Positions 28,908 through 38,861 of a stretch of DNA of 64,000 nt are shown one piece after another. Made by a program: the position numbers and the translations under genes. Numbering within the stretch: the first letter of the stretch is position 1; every line of letters begins with the position of its first letter. Origin of the DNA: an uncultured Clostridia bacterium (GTDB taxonomy: Bacteria; Bacillota; Clostridia; TANB77; CAG-508); the NCBI GenBank assembly GCA_944386675.1, contig CALXBY010000001.1, positions 136,486 to 200,485 on the forward strand, written 5' to 3'. Under the pieces are notes generated by a model. That model made no database searches. It was not told the DNA's origin and saw only the letters and a program-made list of their open reading frames with translations.

Positions 28908-30140
28908 CTATTTATACAATTTAATCATAAATTCTGTCCATGTGTCATTCTCTCTTTTAGAACTTTTTACACGTATGTCTCCATCTTGATTTTGAATAAT
29001 ACTTTTAGAAAAAGCAAGTCCAATCCCTAAGCTACTTTCTTTACTATTTTTAGCTTTATAAAATCTATCAAAAATATGAGCTATATCTTTTTTATCAATT
29101 CCTTCCCCATTATCTTTTATACTTATTTTTGTATACATTGTATTTTCTTCTATTTTAATTGTTATATTTTTTGCCTGATGTTCTATAGCATTTTTTACAA
29201 TATTATTAAGTGCTTCTATTGTCCACTTTTTATCACATTTGATAACCTCTTCTTTACTAGATAAAATTTCAATACTTGCGTGATTTGCTTCACACATCGC
29301 TTTAAAATTATTTCTAATTTCCAAGCATAAATTATATGCATTTTCATTCTTTTTGTCTAAAATCAGCGTTTTTGAGTCTAATTTAGCTATATTTAATACC
29401 GTTTTTATTAACCAATTGATTTTCTCTAATTCTTTTTGACTACTATCTAAAAATTCCTTTTTCTTTTCCTCTGGTAAATCTGTATACAATATATCATTAA
29501 TTAAATTTAAAGAAGTAAGAGGTGTTTTTAATTGATGAGAAATATCTGCAATTAACTTTTCTATATCTTTATTATTTTTCTCCAATAAATTGTTTTTTTC
29601 TTTTAGCATGACTGTCATATCATAAATATCATTTTTTAATTTGCTAAAATCACTTTCATCTTGTTCCTTTAAATCTAAAATATAGTTACCTTTTAAAATT
29701 TCTTTACAATATTCATCTAATTTTATTAATTTTTGATTTTGTTTTCGTATATAAAATGTGTATAATACAATAATTCCTATGATGCCTACAATAAAAATTA
29801 AAGAAAATATGAAAATTAATTTATAAATGATGTTAAAATTACTATTTTCCATATCAATGTTTTCTTCATTAAAACCATATTTACTTAAAATATCTTCACT
29901 ATTATCAGAACTTTTATTGGCATTTTCTGAAGTATTATCTAAAAATATATTTTTGATAATCTCTTCTTCCTGATCTGGATATTTCTCTGTTATTTGAGCA
30001 AGTACTTGATTTGTATACATATATAAACTTTCTTTATAATTTTTTTGTATATAATAAATTGTAAATATCATTAATATTATGATTACTACAGATATAATCG
30101 TTATACATATACCTAAGTTTCTTTTTTGCTTTGTATTCAT
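28908..30140 (-). CDS. Sensor histidine kinase
   Basis: 410 residues. Two membrane helices (about 9-30 and 106-130) flank an about 75-residue extracellular sensor. A HAMP-like linker, the H-box ISHQLKTPLTSL and the ATPase domain (N-box NNIVKNAIEHQ, G1 DNGEGID, G2 LGIGLAFSK) follow. It is the partner of the response regulator upstream, and probably controls the ABC transporter downstream. Confidence 0.93.
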   Translation of the reverse strand: MNTKQKRNLGICITIISVVIIILMIFTIYYIQKNYKESLYMYTNQVLAQITEKYPDQEEEIIKNIFLDNTSENANKSSDNSEDILSKYGFNEENIDMENSNFNIIYKLIFIFSLIFIVGIIGIIVLYTFYIRKQNQKLIKLDEYCKEILKGNYILDLKEQDESDFSKLKNDIYDMTVMLKEKNNLLEKNNKDIEKLIADISHQLKTPLTSLNLINDILYTDLPEEKKKEFLDSSQKELEKINWLIKTVLNIAKLDSKTLILDKKNENAYNLCLEIRNNFKAMCEANHASIEILSSKEEVIKCDKKWTIEALNNIVKNAIEHQAKNITIKIEENTMYTKISIKDNGEGIDKKDIAHIFDRFYKAKNSKESSLGIGLAFSKSIIQNQDGDIRVKSSKRENDTWTEFMIKLYK

Positions 30141-30203
30141 TTTTCTCCTTCTTTTCTATTCCTAATTATATATATTATAGTTAAGTGTTTATCATTTAAA
30201 ATT

Positions 30204-30237
30204 TGAACGATTTGGTATTTGGCACATCCCTAACGTT
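30204..30237 (+). repeat. Short interspersed repeat, copy A
   Basis: Contains TGAACGATTTGG and TTTGGCACATCCCTAACGTT. It shares 18 of 20 bases with copy B at 52180-52208 and its core with copy C at 59492-59511. On the minus strand it supplies the TAG stop of the response regulator. Confidence 0.6.
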
Positions 30238-30920
30238 TGGCTATTGTATATCCTAATCCTCTTACTGTTTTTATAATTTCTGGCTTATTAGGATCTTCTT
30301 CTATTTTTTCTCTAATTCTTTTTATATATACAGTTAGTGTATTATCATTAACAAAATTTTCTTCATTATCCCAGATATAGGATAATATTTGTTCCCTGGT
30401 AATTCTTTTTCCTCTATTTTCAAATAACATGGCTAAAATTTTATATTCTAATGCTGTTAATTCTATCTCTATGCCATTTTTTAGTACTTTTCCGTGTAGT
30501 ATAATTCATTTCTACATTTCTAATTTTTATTTTTTCTTCCGCTTTTTCTTTTGACCTCTTCATATTATGTCTTAATACATTTTTTATCCTAGATAATAGC
30601 TCACCTGCGTGAAATGGTTTGGTAATATAGTCATCTGCTCCTAGGTCAAATCCTTTTACTATATCTTTTTCCTCATCTAGTGCTGTTAAAAATATAGTTG
30701 GAATTTCTTGTATTGTTTTCATTTTTTTATATAAATCATATCCTGTACCATCTGGCAAATTGATATCTAACAACATTAGGTCATAATCATTGTTTTCTAT
30801 TTTTTCAATACCTTCTTTTACCTTTCTTGCTGTATGAATGGTAAATCCTTCTGATTGTAAATAATATGAAATGGTATTTGCTATATTTTTATCATCTTCG
30901 ATTAATAATATTTTTACCAT
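30230..30920 (-). CDS. OmpR-family response regulator, split by a +1 shift at CGG
   Basis: 229 residues when read through the shift. The receiver domain comes first (phosphoacceptor DINLPDGTGYD, then FLTALDEEKDIVKGFDLGADDYITKPF). The winged-helix DNA-binding domain follows. Frame 0 runs 142 codons to ACA, then CGG (30494-30492). Skipping C30494 and reading GGA gives KVLKNGIEIELTALEYKIL, the start of the Trans_reg_C domain, through GLGYTIAKR. Normal length for the family. Pairs with the kinase at 28908. Confidence 0.9.
30491..30494 (-). other. +1 frameshift site ACA-C-GGA in the response regulator
   Basis: In-frame CGG followed by A, P-site codon Thr ACA. The site lies at the junction between receiver and DNA-binding domains, so ribosomes that fail to shift would make a receiver-only protein with a short tail. 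Confidence 0.85.
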
Positions 30921-30965
30921 GTTATCTCTTTCCTTTATTTTTTATTTTGAAAAATCATTTTTAAT

Positions 30966-31505
30966 TTATACTTCATATTCATCAACTTGGCAATTTTTAA
31001 ATCTTACGACTGTTTCTGGCTCAGTAGGTAATCCGTTAAAATACCAATCAGCACTTCTTAAAAAGAAGCCATGAGAAACGATTAATAAAGTATCTACTTT
31101 TCCTTTATACAAATTTATTGTTTTTTCTAAAAAATCAAATACCTTTTTTGTATATGTTTTACAATCTTCTCCACCTTCTACAGGTACATTTTTGGTATAA
31201 TATCTAATTTCATTAAAAATCTCATTCTCATTTGGTTGTCCTTCATATATTCCTAAATTTCTTTCTGTAGTACCTTCATCTATAACGATTTCCTTATTAT
31301 GTCCCTCATTAATGATATTTGCTGTTTTAATTGCTCTTTTTAATGGAGAAGTTATAATCAAGTCAAAATGTACATCTTTTAATTTATCTCTTAACTCTTT
31401 GGCTTGTTCAATTCCCTTTTCATTTAACTCAATATCTGCTAAACCTGCTGCTCTTTTTTCTGCATTCCATACAGTTTTCCCATGTCTTACAATTAATATT
31501 TTCAT
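30966..31505 (-). CDS. Histidine phosphatase family protein
   Basis: 179 residues with the catalytic RHG in ILIVRHGKTVWNAE, a downstream catalytic His in VSHGFFLR, and a Glu in the family position. Phosphoglycerate-mutase-like fold acting on small phosphorylated metabolites or proteins. The start at 31505 follows AAAGGAG. The longer frame to 31541 overlaps the upstream gene and lacks an SD. Confidence 0.9.
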   Translation of the reverse strand: MKILIVRHGKTVWNAEKRAAGLADIELNEKGIEQAKELRDKLKDVHFDLIITSPLKRAIKTANIINEGHNKEIVIDEGTTERNLGIYEGQPNENEIFNEIRYYTKNVPVEGGEDCKTYTKKVFDFLEKTINLYKGKVDTLLIVSHGFFLRSADWYFNGLPTEPETVVRFKNCQVDEYEV

Positions 31506-31530
31506 CTCATATTCTCCTTTTATAAAAACA

Positions 31531-32805
31531 TTATCTTTCATCTTCTATGATTGCTGTATTTATACTAGCTGTACTAGCATGTATATATTCTGTGTTCTCA
31601 CATCCAGTTACTTTTGCTGCTATCAATTCTCCTCTATTATCTGGCTGATATGAGAAATATGGTGTTACTCTTATTCTTGCATTCATGGTTACTTCTTGCT
31701 GACCACTTTCATCTATATATGTCATTGGCACAATTTTTCCATGTCTAAATTCTTGCATAATATATAAGTGATTCGAATCATTCATGGCTAATTGCATTTT
31801 TTCTCTTGCGACTGCTCCACCCATTTTGTGTAAAAATACTACTCCTTCACTCCATGAACTATGTACATTAAATCCACTACTTTTCAATACAAATTGTCTT
31901 TTACTCTTTCCTAAGGTACATATATCCATAGAATTTTCTTTTCCTTCTGGTAATCCTCCATCAACATATTTTTCTTCTCCTAAAATCCATGTTTTAGGTA
32001 TAGATTTTCTTAACAATTCAAATTCTGTTTTTCCTAATTGACTTTCAAAGAAATTCATATAACGCTTATCCCATATAAATGCCATTAATGCTTTTTCTTC
32101 AAACTGAGGTGTCGAACTTGGAATACTGTTATGTGGTTGTTGTAAAAATCTTTCAATATTTTTATCTTTATATGCATCACTCAAATAAAATGCTCTATAT
32201 ATCTCTCCATTATTTACACTATCATGACTGACATTCTGACTTTTCCAAATATTTTCGTTTCCAGAAAATATTTCTTCAGCTAAGAAATCTAATTGCCCTT
32301 TAAAAGATTTTACATTATCACTATAAGCAATCGTTCCTTCTTTTTCAGTTTTGCTTTGTATATAATTTTTTAAGGAATTTTGTGTTATGATTGGATCAAA
32401 TCCTGCATTTCCATATGTTCTTGTTAAAACTTCAGCAAGACCTAATCCAAATGGACTTGTTTCTATTTCACATATAGAAAATCCTGATTGCGTTAATATA
32501 AGATCTGGTCGCAAAAATAAATAATTAGGTACTTCATTATTTATGTATTTTTTCGGTTTTCCCCTGTCTAAAACTTCTTTCACATCTTGATTTGAATTAT
32601 ATAATTCTATACAAGCATCCATGTAATTGCAAATTGCTTTACCTATATATAACATTTCCTCTTTTTGTGATTTGGTTAATTTAAATGGTACTGGACTGAC
32701 TCTAAAACCAATTCCATCTTTTTCTTTTTCCTTATATTTTTCATTTCTGACATCATATATCGTATGCCCTTTTGTTTCAAATTTTAATTGTTCTCTTATA
32801 TCCAT
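31531..32805 (-). CDS. Conserved hypothetical, possible ATP-grasp-like protein
   Basis: 424 residues, not firmly recognised. FLRPDLILTQSGFSICEIETSPFGLG and the later FVLKSSGFNVHSSWSEGV and YIMQEFRHG segments resemble the substrate and ATP-binding blocks of circularly permuted ATP-grasp (glutathionylspermidine-synthase-like) proteins. This is an inference from pattern only. It precedes the phosphatase by 25 bases, so they probably form an operon. Confidence 0.55.
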   Translation of the reverse strand: MDIREQLKFETKGHTIYDVRNEKYKEKEKDGIGFRVSPVPFKLTKSQKEEMLYIGKAICNYMDACIELYNSNQDVKEVLDRGKPKKYINNEVPNYLFLRPDLILTQSGFSICEIETSPFGLGLAEVLTRTYGNAGFDPIITQNSLKNYIQSKTEKEGTIAYSDNVKSFKGQLDFLAEEIFSGNENIWKSQNVSHDSVNNGEIYRAFYLSDAYKDKNIERFLQQPHNSIPSSTPQFEEKALMAFIWDKRYMNFFESQLGKTEFELLRKSIPKTWILGEEKYVDGGLPEGKENSMDICTLGKSKRQFVLKSSGFNVHSSWSEGVVFLHKMGGAVAREKMQLAMNDSNHLYIMQEFRHGKIVPMTYIDESGQQEVTMNARIRVTPYFSYQPDNRGELIAAKVTGCENTEYIHASTASINTAIIEDER

Positions 32806-33003
32806 TGTTCATCTACCTTATAAATAACAATTCTAATTCGTTAGTATTATACCATATAGCATATTTATTTGTCTATTAATGATATTTTGTTACCTCTCTT
32901 AAATTTTAGATTTTTTAAGTACACCTTCACTCCTAATTTTAGTTCTGTTTTCATTTTTGCTTACATATATTTTAATAAAATCATTTCATTTGGAGGTTTT
33001 TTT

Positions 33004-34300
33004 ATGATTTGCAAATATATAAAAAAAATGAGTTTTAAATTTTTCTTAAGTATTCTATTGCTACTTACTATTTTCTTTTCTTATGCTTCTATATCTTTTG
33101 CAACAGACGATTCTTTATATGTTTGGTCTAGCAGTAGCAACACATTGAATATTTTGGATGATAATATAAGACCGTCTGATGAAAACTCTTTGTTAACAAA
33201 TGCCGGAAATGAAGTTGTTGATGACAATTCTTTAAATTTAGAATCCGCATCTGCAATCTTAATTGAACAGTCTTCTGGTAGAGTATTATATGCTCATAAT
33301 ATTCATGAACAATTAAGACCTGCTTCTGTTACCAAAGTTATGAGTATTCTATTAATCATGGAAGCAATTGACTCCGGAAAAATTAGTCTAACAGATGAAG
33401 TGCCTTGTAGTGAAAATGCAGCTTCTATGGGTGGTTCTCAAATATGGTTAGATACAACCGAAAGTCTAACAGTTGATGAAATGTTAAAAGCAATTTGTGT
33501 CAATTCTGCTAATGATTGTGTTGTTGCTATGGCAGAATATATTGCTGGTTCAGAAGAGGCTTTTGTACAAATGATGAATGACAAAGCTTATGAGTTAGGT
33601 ATGAGTGATACAACATTTAAAAATTGTCATGGTTTAGATGAAGATGGTCATGTAACTTCTAGTTATGATATTGCTATTATGTCTAGAGAATTGCTAACAA
33701 AATATCCTGAAATTACTAATTATACAACCATTTGGATGGACACTTTGCGAGATGGAGAAACTCGGGCTTTCTAATACAAATAGATTGATTAAAAATTATA
33801 GCGGTGCTACTGGTTTAAAAACAGGTTCCACCTCTCTTGCTTTGTATAATTTATCTGCTAGTGCTACACGTGACGACTTATCTTTAATTGCCGTTATTAT
33901 GAAAGCACCTTCCACAAAAATTCGTTTCTCAGAAGCTGAGAAATTACTAGATTATGGATTTAACAATTTTTCTTACCAAAGTTTTGGAAAATCTGGAGAT
34001 TTAATTCAAACGACTAGTGTTGATAAAGGTGTTCAAGCAACAATACCTGTTGTATTAGAAAATGATGCCGGTATACTACTTGCTAAAGGTAGCGAGAAAA
34101 ATATAGAACAAACTGTTACTTTAGATGAAAATATTTCTGCTCCTATCTCTAGTGGTCAAAAGGTGGGTGAAATTTCTTTTTCTTTAGATGGTGAAATACT
34201 AAGCACAGTAAATTTAATTTCACAAGTATCTGTTGATAAAATCAATCTTGCAACTATGAGTACAAATGTATTTTCCGCTTGGTTTAATTTGTTGAGGTAA
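33004..34300 (+). CDS. D-alanyl-D-alanine carboxypeptidase (DacF-like), split by a +1 shift at CGG
   Basis: Secreted penicillin-binding protein that trims peptidoglycan stem peptides. The start is ATG 33004 after TTTGGAGG. Signal sequence FFLSILLLLTIFFSYASISFA. The active-site motifs are SVTK (SxxK), SAND (SxN) and KTGST (KTG). Frame 0 runs 253 codons to ACT, then CGG (33763-33765), and ends. Skipping C33763 and reading GGG gives LSNTNRLIKNYSGATGLKTGST and the C-terminal beta domain, 431 residues in all. The catalytic KTG lies after the shift, so activity depends on it. Confidence 0.92.
33763..33766 (+). other. +1 frameshift site ACT-C-GGG in the carboxypeptidase
   Basis: In-frame CGG followed by G, P-site codon Thr ACT. 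The +1 frame begins GGG (Gly) and continues into the conserved NTN and KTG motifs. Confidence 0.88.
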
Positions 34301-34342
34301 ATTTTTTTAAGAGATAAACTTTTTCATTTTCCATAATAATAC

Positions 34343-34383
34343 AAAAGTTCTCATAAAAATCAAATGACTTTTGTGAGAACTTT
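34343..34383. terminator. Terminator between carboxypeptidase and nucleotidyltransferase genes
   Basis: Long stem AAAGTTCTCA.../...TGAGAACTTT with a second inner arm (TGACTTTTG), about 40 bases after the carboxypeptidase stop and T-rich on both sides. It serves two convergent genes. Confidence 0.75.
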
Positions 34384-34435
34384 CATATTTTTAATAGTCC
34401 ATTTATATGTATTTACACATTTTTTAAATACTTTT

Positions 34436-35125
34436 TTAGAAAAGAATTTTTTTTGCTTTCTCATAATCTTCTGGTATTCCAATATCTAGAAAAATGTCTT
34501 GATACGGATATGTATATAATTTTTTCTCTTTTGCTACTCTTTCAAAATAATCCTTTTCTATGGAAAATACTTGCGAAGGATTTTCTTTTATATATTTTTC
34601 TTTATTTATCACATATACTCCAACATTTATATCCCCTTCTTTTGTATATGTTTTTTCTTTAAATTCCTTTACATATCCATTTTCTTCTATAACTGTTCCA
34701 TATCTATCATAATCATTCATTTTTTTAATGCTTAGAGTTGATTCTATGTCTTTCGATTGACTCATATGATAATTATATAAATCATCTAAATTGACATTTA
34801 TTAACAAATCTCCATTCATTACAATGACATCTTTTTCAGAAGTACATTCTAACGCCTTTTTTATAGCGCCTCCTGTTCCTAATTGCTCTTTTTCTTCTGA
34901 ATAAATGATATTCATATTTTTATATTGATTTCCAAAATACGTTTCTATATATTCTTTCTTATAGCCAACTGCCAATATAATATTATGTATATCATATTTT
35001 TCTAAATAATTAAATGTATGTTCTAATAATGGTTTTCCATTAATATCTGCCATAACTTTTGGAATATCTTTTATGACACTTCTTAATCTTGTTCCTAATC
35101 CCCCTGCTAATATAATGACATCCAT
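34436..35125 (-). CDS. Sugar-1-phosphate nucleotidyltransferase (HddC-like)
   Basis: 229 residues from ATG 35125. It opens with the NTP-transferase motif ILAGGLGTRL and PKVMADINGKPLL, then VMNGDLL as the metal site. Length and sequence resemble D-glycero-D-manno-heptose-1-phosphate guanylyltransferase and related enzymes, which make an activated sugar. Last gene of the glycan cassette 34.4-42.7 kb. Exact sugar uncertain. Confidence 0.82.
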   Translation of the reverse strand: MDVIILAGGLGTRLRSVIKDIPKVMADINGKPLLEHTFNYLEKYDIHNIILAVGYKKEYIETYFGNQYKNMNIIYSEEKEQLGTGGAIKKALECTSEKDVIVMNGDLLINVNLDDLYNYHMSQSKDIESTLSIKKMNDYDRYGTVIEENGYVKEFKEKTYTKEGDINVGVYVINKEKYIKENPSQVFSIEKDYFERVAKEKKLYTYPYQDIFLDIGIPEDYEKAKKILF

Positions 35126-35206
35126 TGTCAATCTTCCCTTTCTTTAAATGAACTTTCAAACAATTCCTTCATATTATTTAGAATTTTTTTGTCAATTTTA
35201 TTATCA

Positions 35207-36377
35207 TTATTTACCCCATAATAATGCTTTTAATTTTATATCAATAATCTCCATAGAATTATATTTTTTTATAAGTTCTTGTTGTTGTTTTATTCTTTTT
35301 TCTAGTTCATAGGTATCTATGTTCTGTATTTCTTTGAGTTTATTTACAAACTCACTTTCATTATTAGCTATATATATACTCTCTCTAATTTCTTCATTTA
35401 AACCTTCAACACCAAGACTTGTAGATATGATCGGTAGTCCTACCATTCCCGCTTGTATAATTTTATTTTTTGTACCTGCACCGGTTAAAAATAGGACATA
35501 TAAATATGTCATCTTCTTTTAATACATATTTTACAGAGTTTACATATCCTAAGAATTTTATTCGTTCTGTTTCTAATTTCTTAAGTGTATTAGAAACTTT
35601 AGGTCCTATTATTTCTAATTGATAATTTAAATCTAATTTAGGCATAATATTATGAATAATATATAATACCGCTTCTATGTTTGGTTTGTAATTCATAACT
35701 CCAAAAAATACTAATCTTGTCCTATTCCCCGGTTCTTTTATTTCTAAATTTTGATTTATCCAATTCTTAGGTTCTAATATATTTTCTACTACATGAATAT
35801 GCCCTATTGTCTTCTTTGATATATTTTCTATGTACTTTTTATCATCTTCTGAACATATAACTATATTCTGATTTTTCTCACATACTTTTATCTCATAATA
35901 TCTCAATTTTAAATATTCTTCTAAATAAAATAGCTTTTTTATACTTTTTTCATTTTTATATAATCTTTGATAATATTTTGTTAAACTATCTGTTATATCA
36001 ATATATATCTTTTTGGCTTTTACATATTTTTTGTATTGTGCTAATCTTAATCTTTTTATATAGGCAACATCATATTGTTCCATATTTTTTCGCAAAAATC
36101 TTTTTAGTTTAAAATTATAGCAATAGCCTACGCGCATAGGAATTGGCAAAAAAAGACAAAGTAAAGCATATATCATTGCTACAACCCTATTATATTTTAT
36201 TTTTACAATATTGTCTACATATGATGATGCTTCTTTCAAATATTGTTCTTGTTTTTTATGATATAATGTTACTAAAGTAATTTTTGCTCCATTTTGCTTC
36301 AAACTTTTTAAAATATTTAAGCTTCTTATTCTTTCCATATCATTTGGGGGTGACGGTGATATATAGATAATTTTCAT
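35207..36377 (-). CDS. Glycosyltransferase family 4, split by a +1 shift at CGG
   Basis: 389 residues when joined. The N-terminal half holds the acceptor domain starting IIYISPSPPND. The C-terminal half holds the nucleotide-sugar domain. Frame 0 runs 298 codons to AAC, then CGG (35483-35481). Skipping C35483 and reading GGT gives GAGTKNKIIQAGMVGLPIIST, the conserved GAGTK-type motif and following glutamate-box region. The Gly created is highly conserved in the family. It sits between the nucleotidyltransferase and a Wzy-like gene. Confidence 0.88.
35480..35483 (-). other. +1 frameshift site AAC-C-GGT in the glycosyltransferase
   Basis: In-frame CGG followed by T, P-site codon Asn AAC. The +1 frame starts GGT (Gly), restoring the GAGTKNK motif. 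Confidence 0.88.
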
Positions 36378-36391
36378 CGTATCTGTTTCTC

Positions 36392-38780
36392 CTATGAATA
36401 TTGCTTTATTATATTTTCATAAACATTTTTTAATCTCTCTTCACATTGTGTAATTTCTTCTAAGCTTAATCTACATTTTTCTGGGTTATTTAAAAGTTCT
36501 TTTGTGCTTTCTATTTCTGAAAATATTTCCTGAATACATTCATCTTTCTTCTGCTCGTTTTGATTAATGTTTGAAACTATATATTGATACATATAAATTT
36601 CTCTTAATTTTCCATATGCATCATTTTTTAATACTTCTTTTTCTGATTTTAATACATCAAATAACTTTATATATGCATCTTCTGTTAAATTACCTTCTTC
36701 AATAATATCCTCAAACATGTCTATATGAGATGTATATTTTCTTCTATCAACAATTTTATCTATACTGTCTGAAAAATTTTCATCAATTTGCAACTGATTA
36801 AATATAATTTCTGCCGAATATGGATTTTCCTTTCCTCTTATCTGATTCATACAAATTCTAGTATCAAAATAAATTGCTATTATTAATAAAATTATAGTAA
36901 TCACTTTCATACAGTTATCAAAATATCTATTTATGTGTTCATTTTGTCCAATTAGTAACATTTCCTTCTCAGGCATTTCTTTCATATTCATAGTTGCAAG
37001 CAATGTAAAGAACAAAATTAGCATATACATAAAAGACAAATCAAAATCAATACATGCATGAATTAGAAGTGCCAATATCGCTATAACAATAGATATATTT
37101 GTTAAGTTATTTTCTTTTTGTTTAATTATATTAATAATTGATTTTAGTATAAAAATAAAAATATATATAATTGCAATAAAGCCTAGAACTCCAAATTCAC
37201 AAAATACTTCTAATGGATAAGAATGAACCTCATTTGTACTATCATAATACTCCTGTACTTCCACTCTTCTATCTTTCCATCCATCTGCACCTACTCCTAA
37301 AATTCCATATTTTCCAATTAGTTTAATTGTGTCTATATAATAGTCCCATCTTCCTCGAACACTAATTGTATTTAGTCTTATATCTTTTATCTTATTTACA
37401 AGTCTTTCTGGTAAATATTTATAATTTAAGATTTCGTCCTCTCCATTTATTTTTAAGCCATAAACTGTAAGGCCTCTTTGTGCTACCTCACTTTTAGTTT
37501 CAAACCTTAATAAAAATTTACATGTATATTTAGTTGTTGTGAACTCCATTGTTTTTATTCCTTGATATGTTCCAAATTCAATTTCATGTGTTTTTATGAT
37601 ATCATCATATTTATTTCGTTCACATATCTGTATAGAATAATTATCTTGTGCATCAAAGGCTACTTTAGAATCTATATTAAATTCAAATGTATATGTTGTA
37701 TTGGGCATAACATCATTTATATCATGTGTTGGTGCACTTTTCATATTCAAATTTTGAAAGATTTCTAATGGTGTTACTGTGTGTATACCTATATACACCA
37801 GATAAATAACAATTATGCTCAACAGTAAAAGACTTATTACATAATATCTGATTTTAATTTTTTGAAGTATGTGAACCATCTTTCTAAGTATACTAACCGT
37901 TTTTTCGCCAGCTATAGCTGTTATACATACTATGCCAATAAATAGCAATAAAATAAGCCAAACATAGGCATATATGTTTTGATTTATCAATTTAATTGCA
38001 ATAATACTATAAATTCCACTTAAAATGCCGTGTTCTTAATAAGATTTCTAAATATTTTCCCTTTTTATTTTTCATAAAAAAGATATATAGGAAATATATG
38101 ATGATTACAATTAGCCATGTAGCTCTTGAATATGATATCATGATTGCTACCATATTAAAAAATACAACCACATTGTAAAACATTTTTTCTTTTCCTTTTT
38201 TAGCTACCAAATATTTTCCAATTGCTAAAATAGAAATTGTAAGCATGTATATAGCTGTTGTATTCGCATAACCAAATATAGAATTAAATCTTTTATCTTG
38301 ATTTAACACCTCTACATTTCCCGTCAAATTTAAAAAATCTTGTCCAATATTATATGTAATATTATCTAATCCTAATATAAAGATATTAATAGAAGATATT
38401 GTTAAAGTAATTATTATGTAATTTATGTATTTCTTATCTTTTATAACTATATCTCTTATCATAATATACATACTTAAAATTACTGTATATTTTATAATAT
38501 ATTCTATTGTTGCTTCCAAATTAGAATATGTTTTAAATATGAGAGCAATATATGATGAAAATACGAGTAAAATTACAAATATATCAATTTTATTTTTAAT
38601 AATTTTATATTTTTTATTTATTATCATATTTGTAATTATATAAGCTATAAATATAACCAAAGCAAACAAATTAATTGCATTTGTATTGTTTTTTATTGGT
38701 AAGCCTATAAAGATACTATAACTAAATAGTATCAAACATACTAATATTACAAATATGTTATATATATTTATTTTTTTCAT
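36392..38780 (-). CDS. Wzy/O-antigen-ligase-like polytopic protein, split by a +1 shift at CGG
   Basis: 795 residues when joined. Many membrane helices, a middle periplasmic-type beta domain (PTHDINDVMPNTTYTFEFNI onwards) and the Wzy_C signature region GVGADGWKDRR...EVHSYPLEVFCEFGVLGF identify the O-antigen ligase/polymerase/O-oligosaccharyltransferase superfamily. Frame 0 runs 250 codons to ACA, then CGG (38030-38028). Skipping C38030 and reading GGC continues ILSGIYSIIAIKLIN. It is paralogous to the gene at 55668, and each lies beside a prepilin-like gene, so pilin-like glycosylation is a reasonable guess. Confidence 0.85.
38027..38030 (-). other. +1 frameshift site ACA-C-GGC in the first Wzy-like gene
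   Basis: In-frame CGG followed by C, P-site codon Thr ACA, new frame GGC (Gly). Frame 0 stops seven codons later. Confidence 0.85.
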
Positions 38781-38816
38781 TGTTTTTCCTTTATTTTTTT
38801 ATTAATTAAATAGTTT

Positions 38817-38846
38817 ATAAAAGGCTACTTTTAAAGTAACCTTTTA
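38817..38846 (-). terminator. Terminator or attenuator after the prepilin-like gene
   Basis: Stem ATAAAAGGTTACTTT/AAAGTAGCCTTTTAT with a short loop and T-rich 3' side on the minus strand, between the prepilin-like gene and the Wzy-like gene. It would favour excess transcript of the former. Confidence 0.7.
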
Positions 38847-38861
38847 TTTGTATTACTGTTC

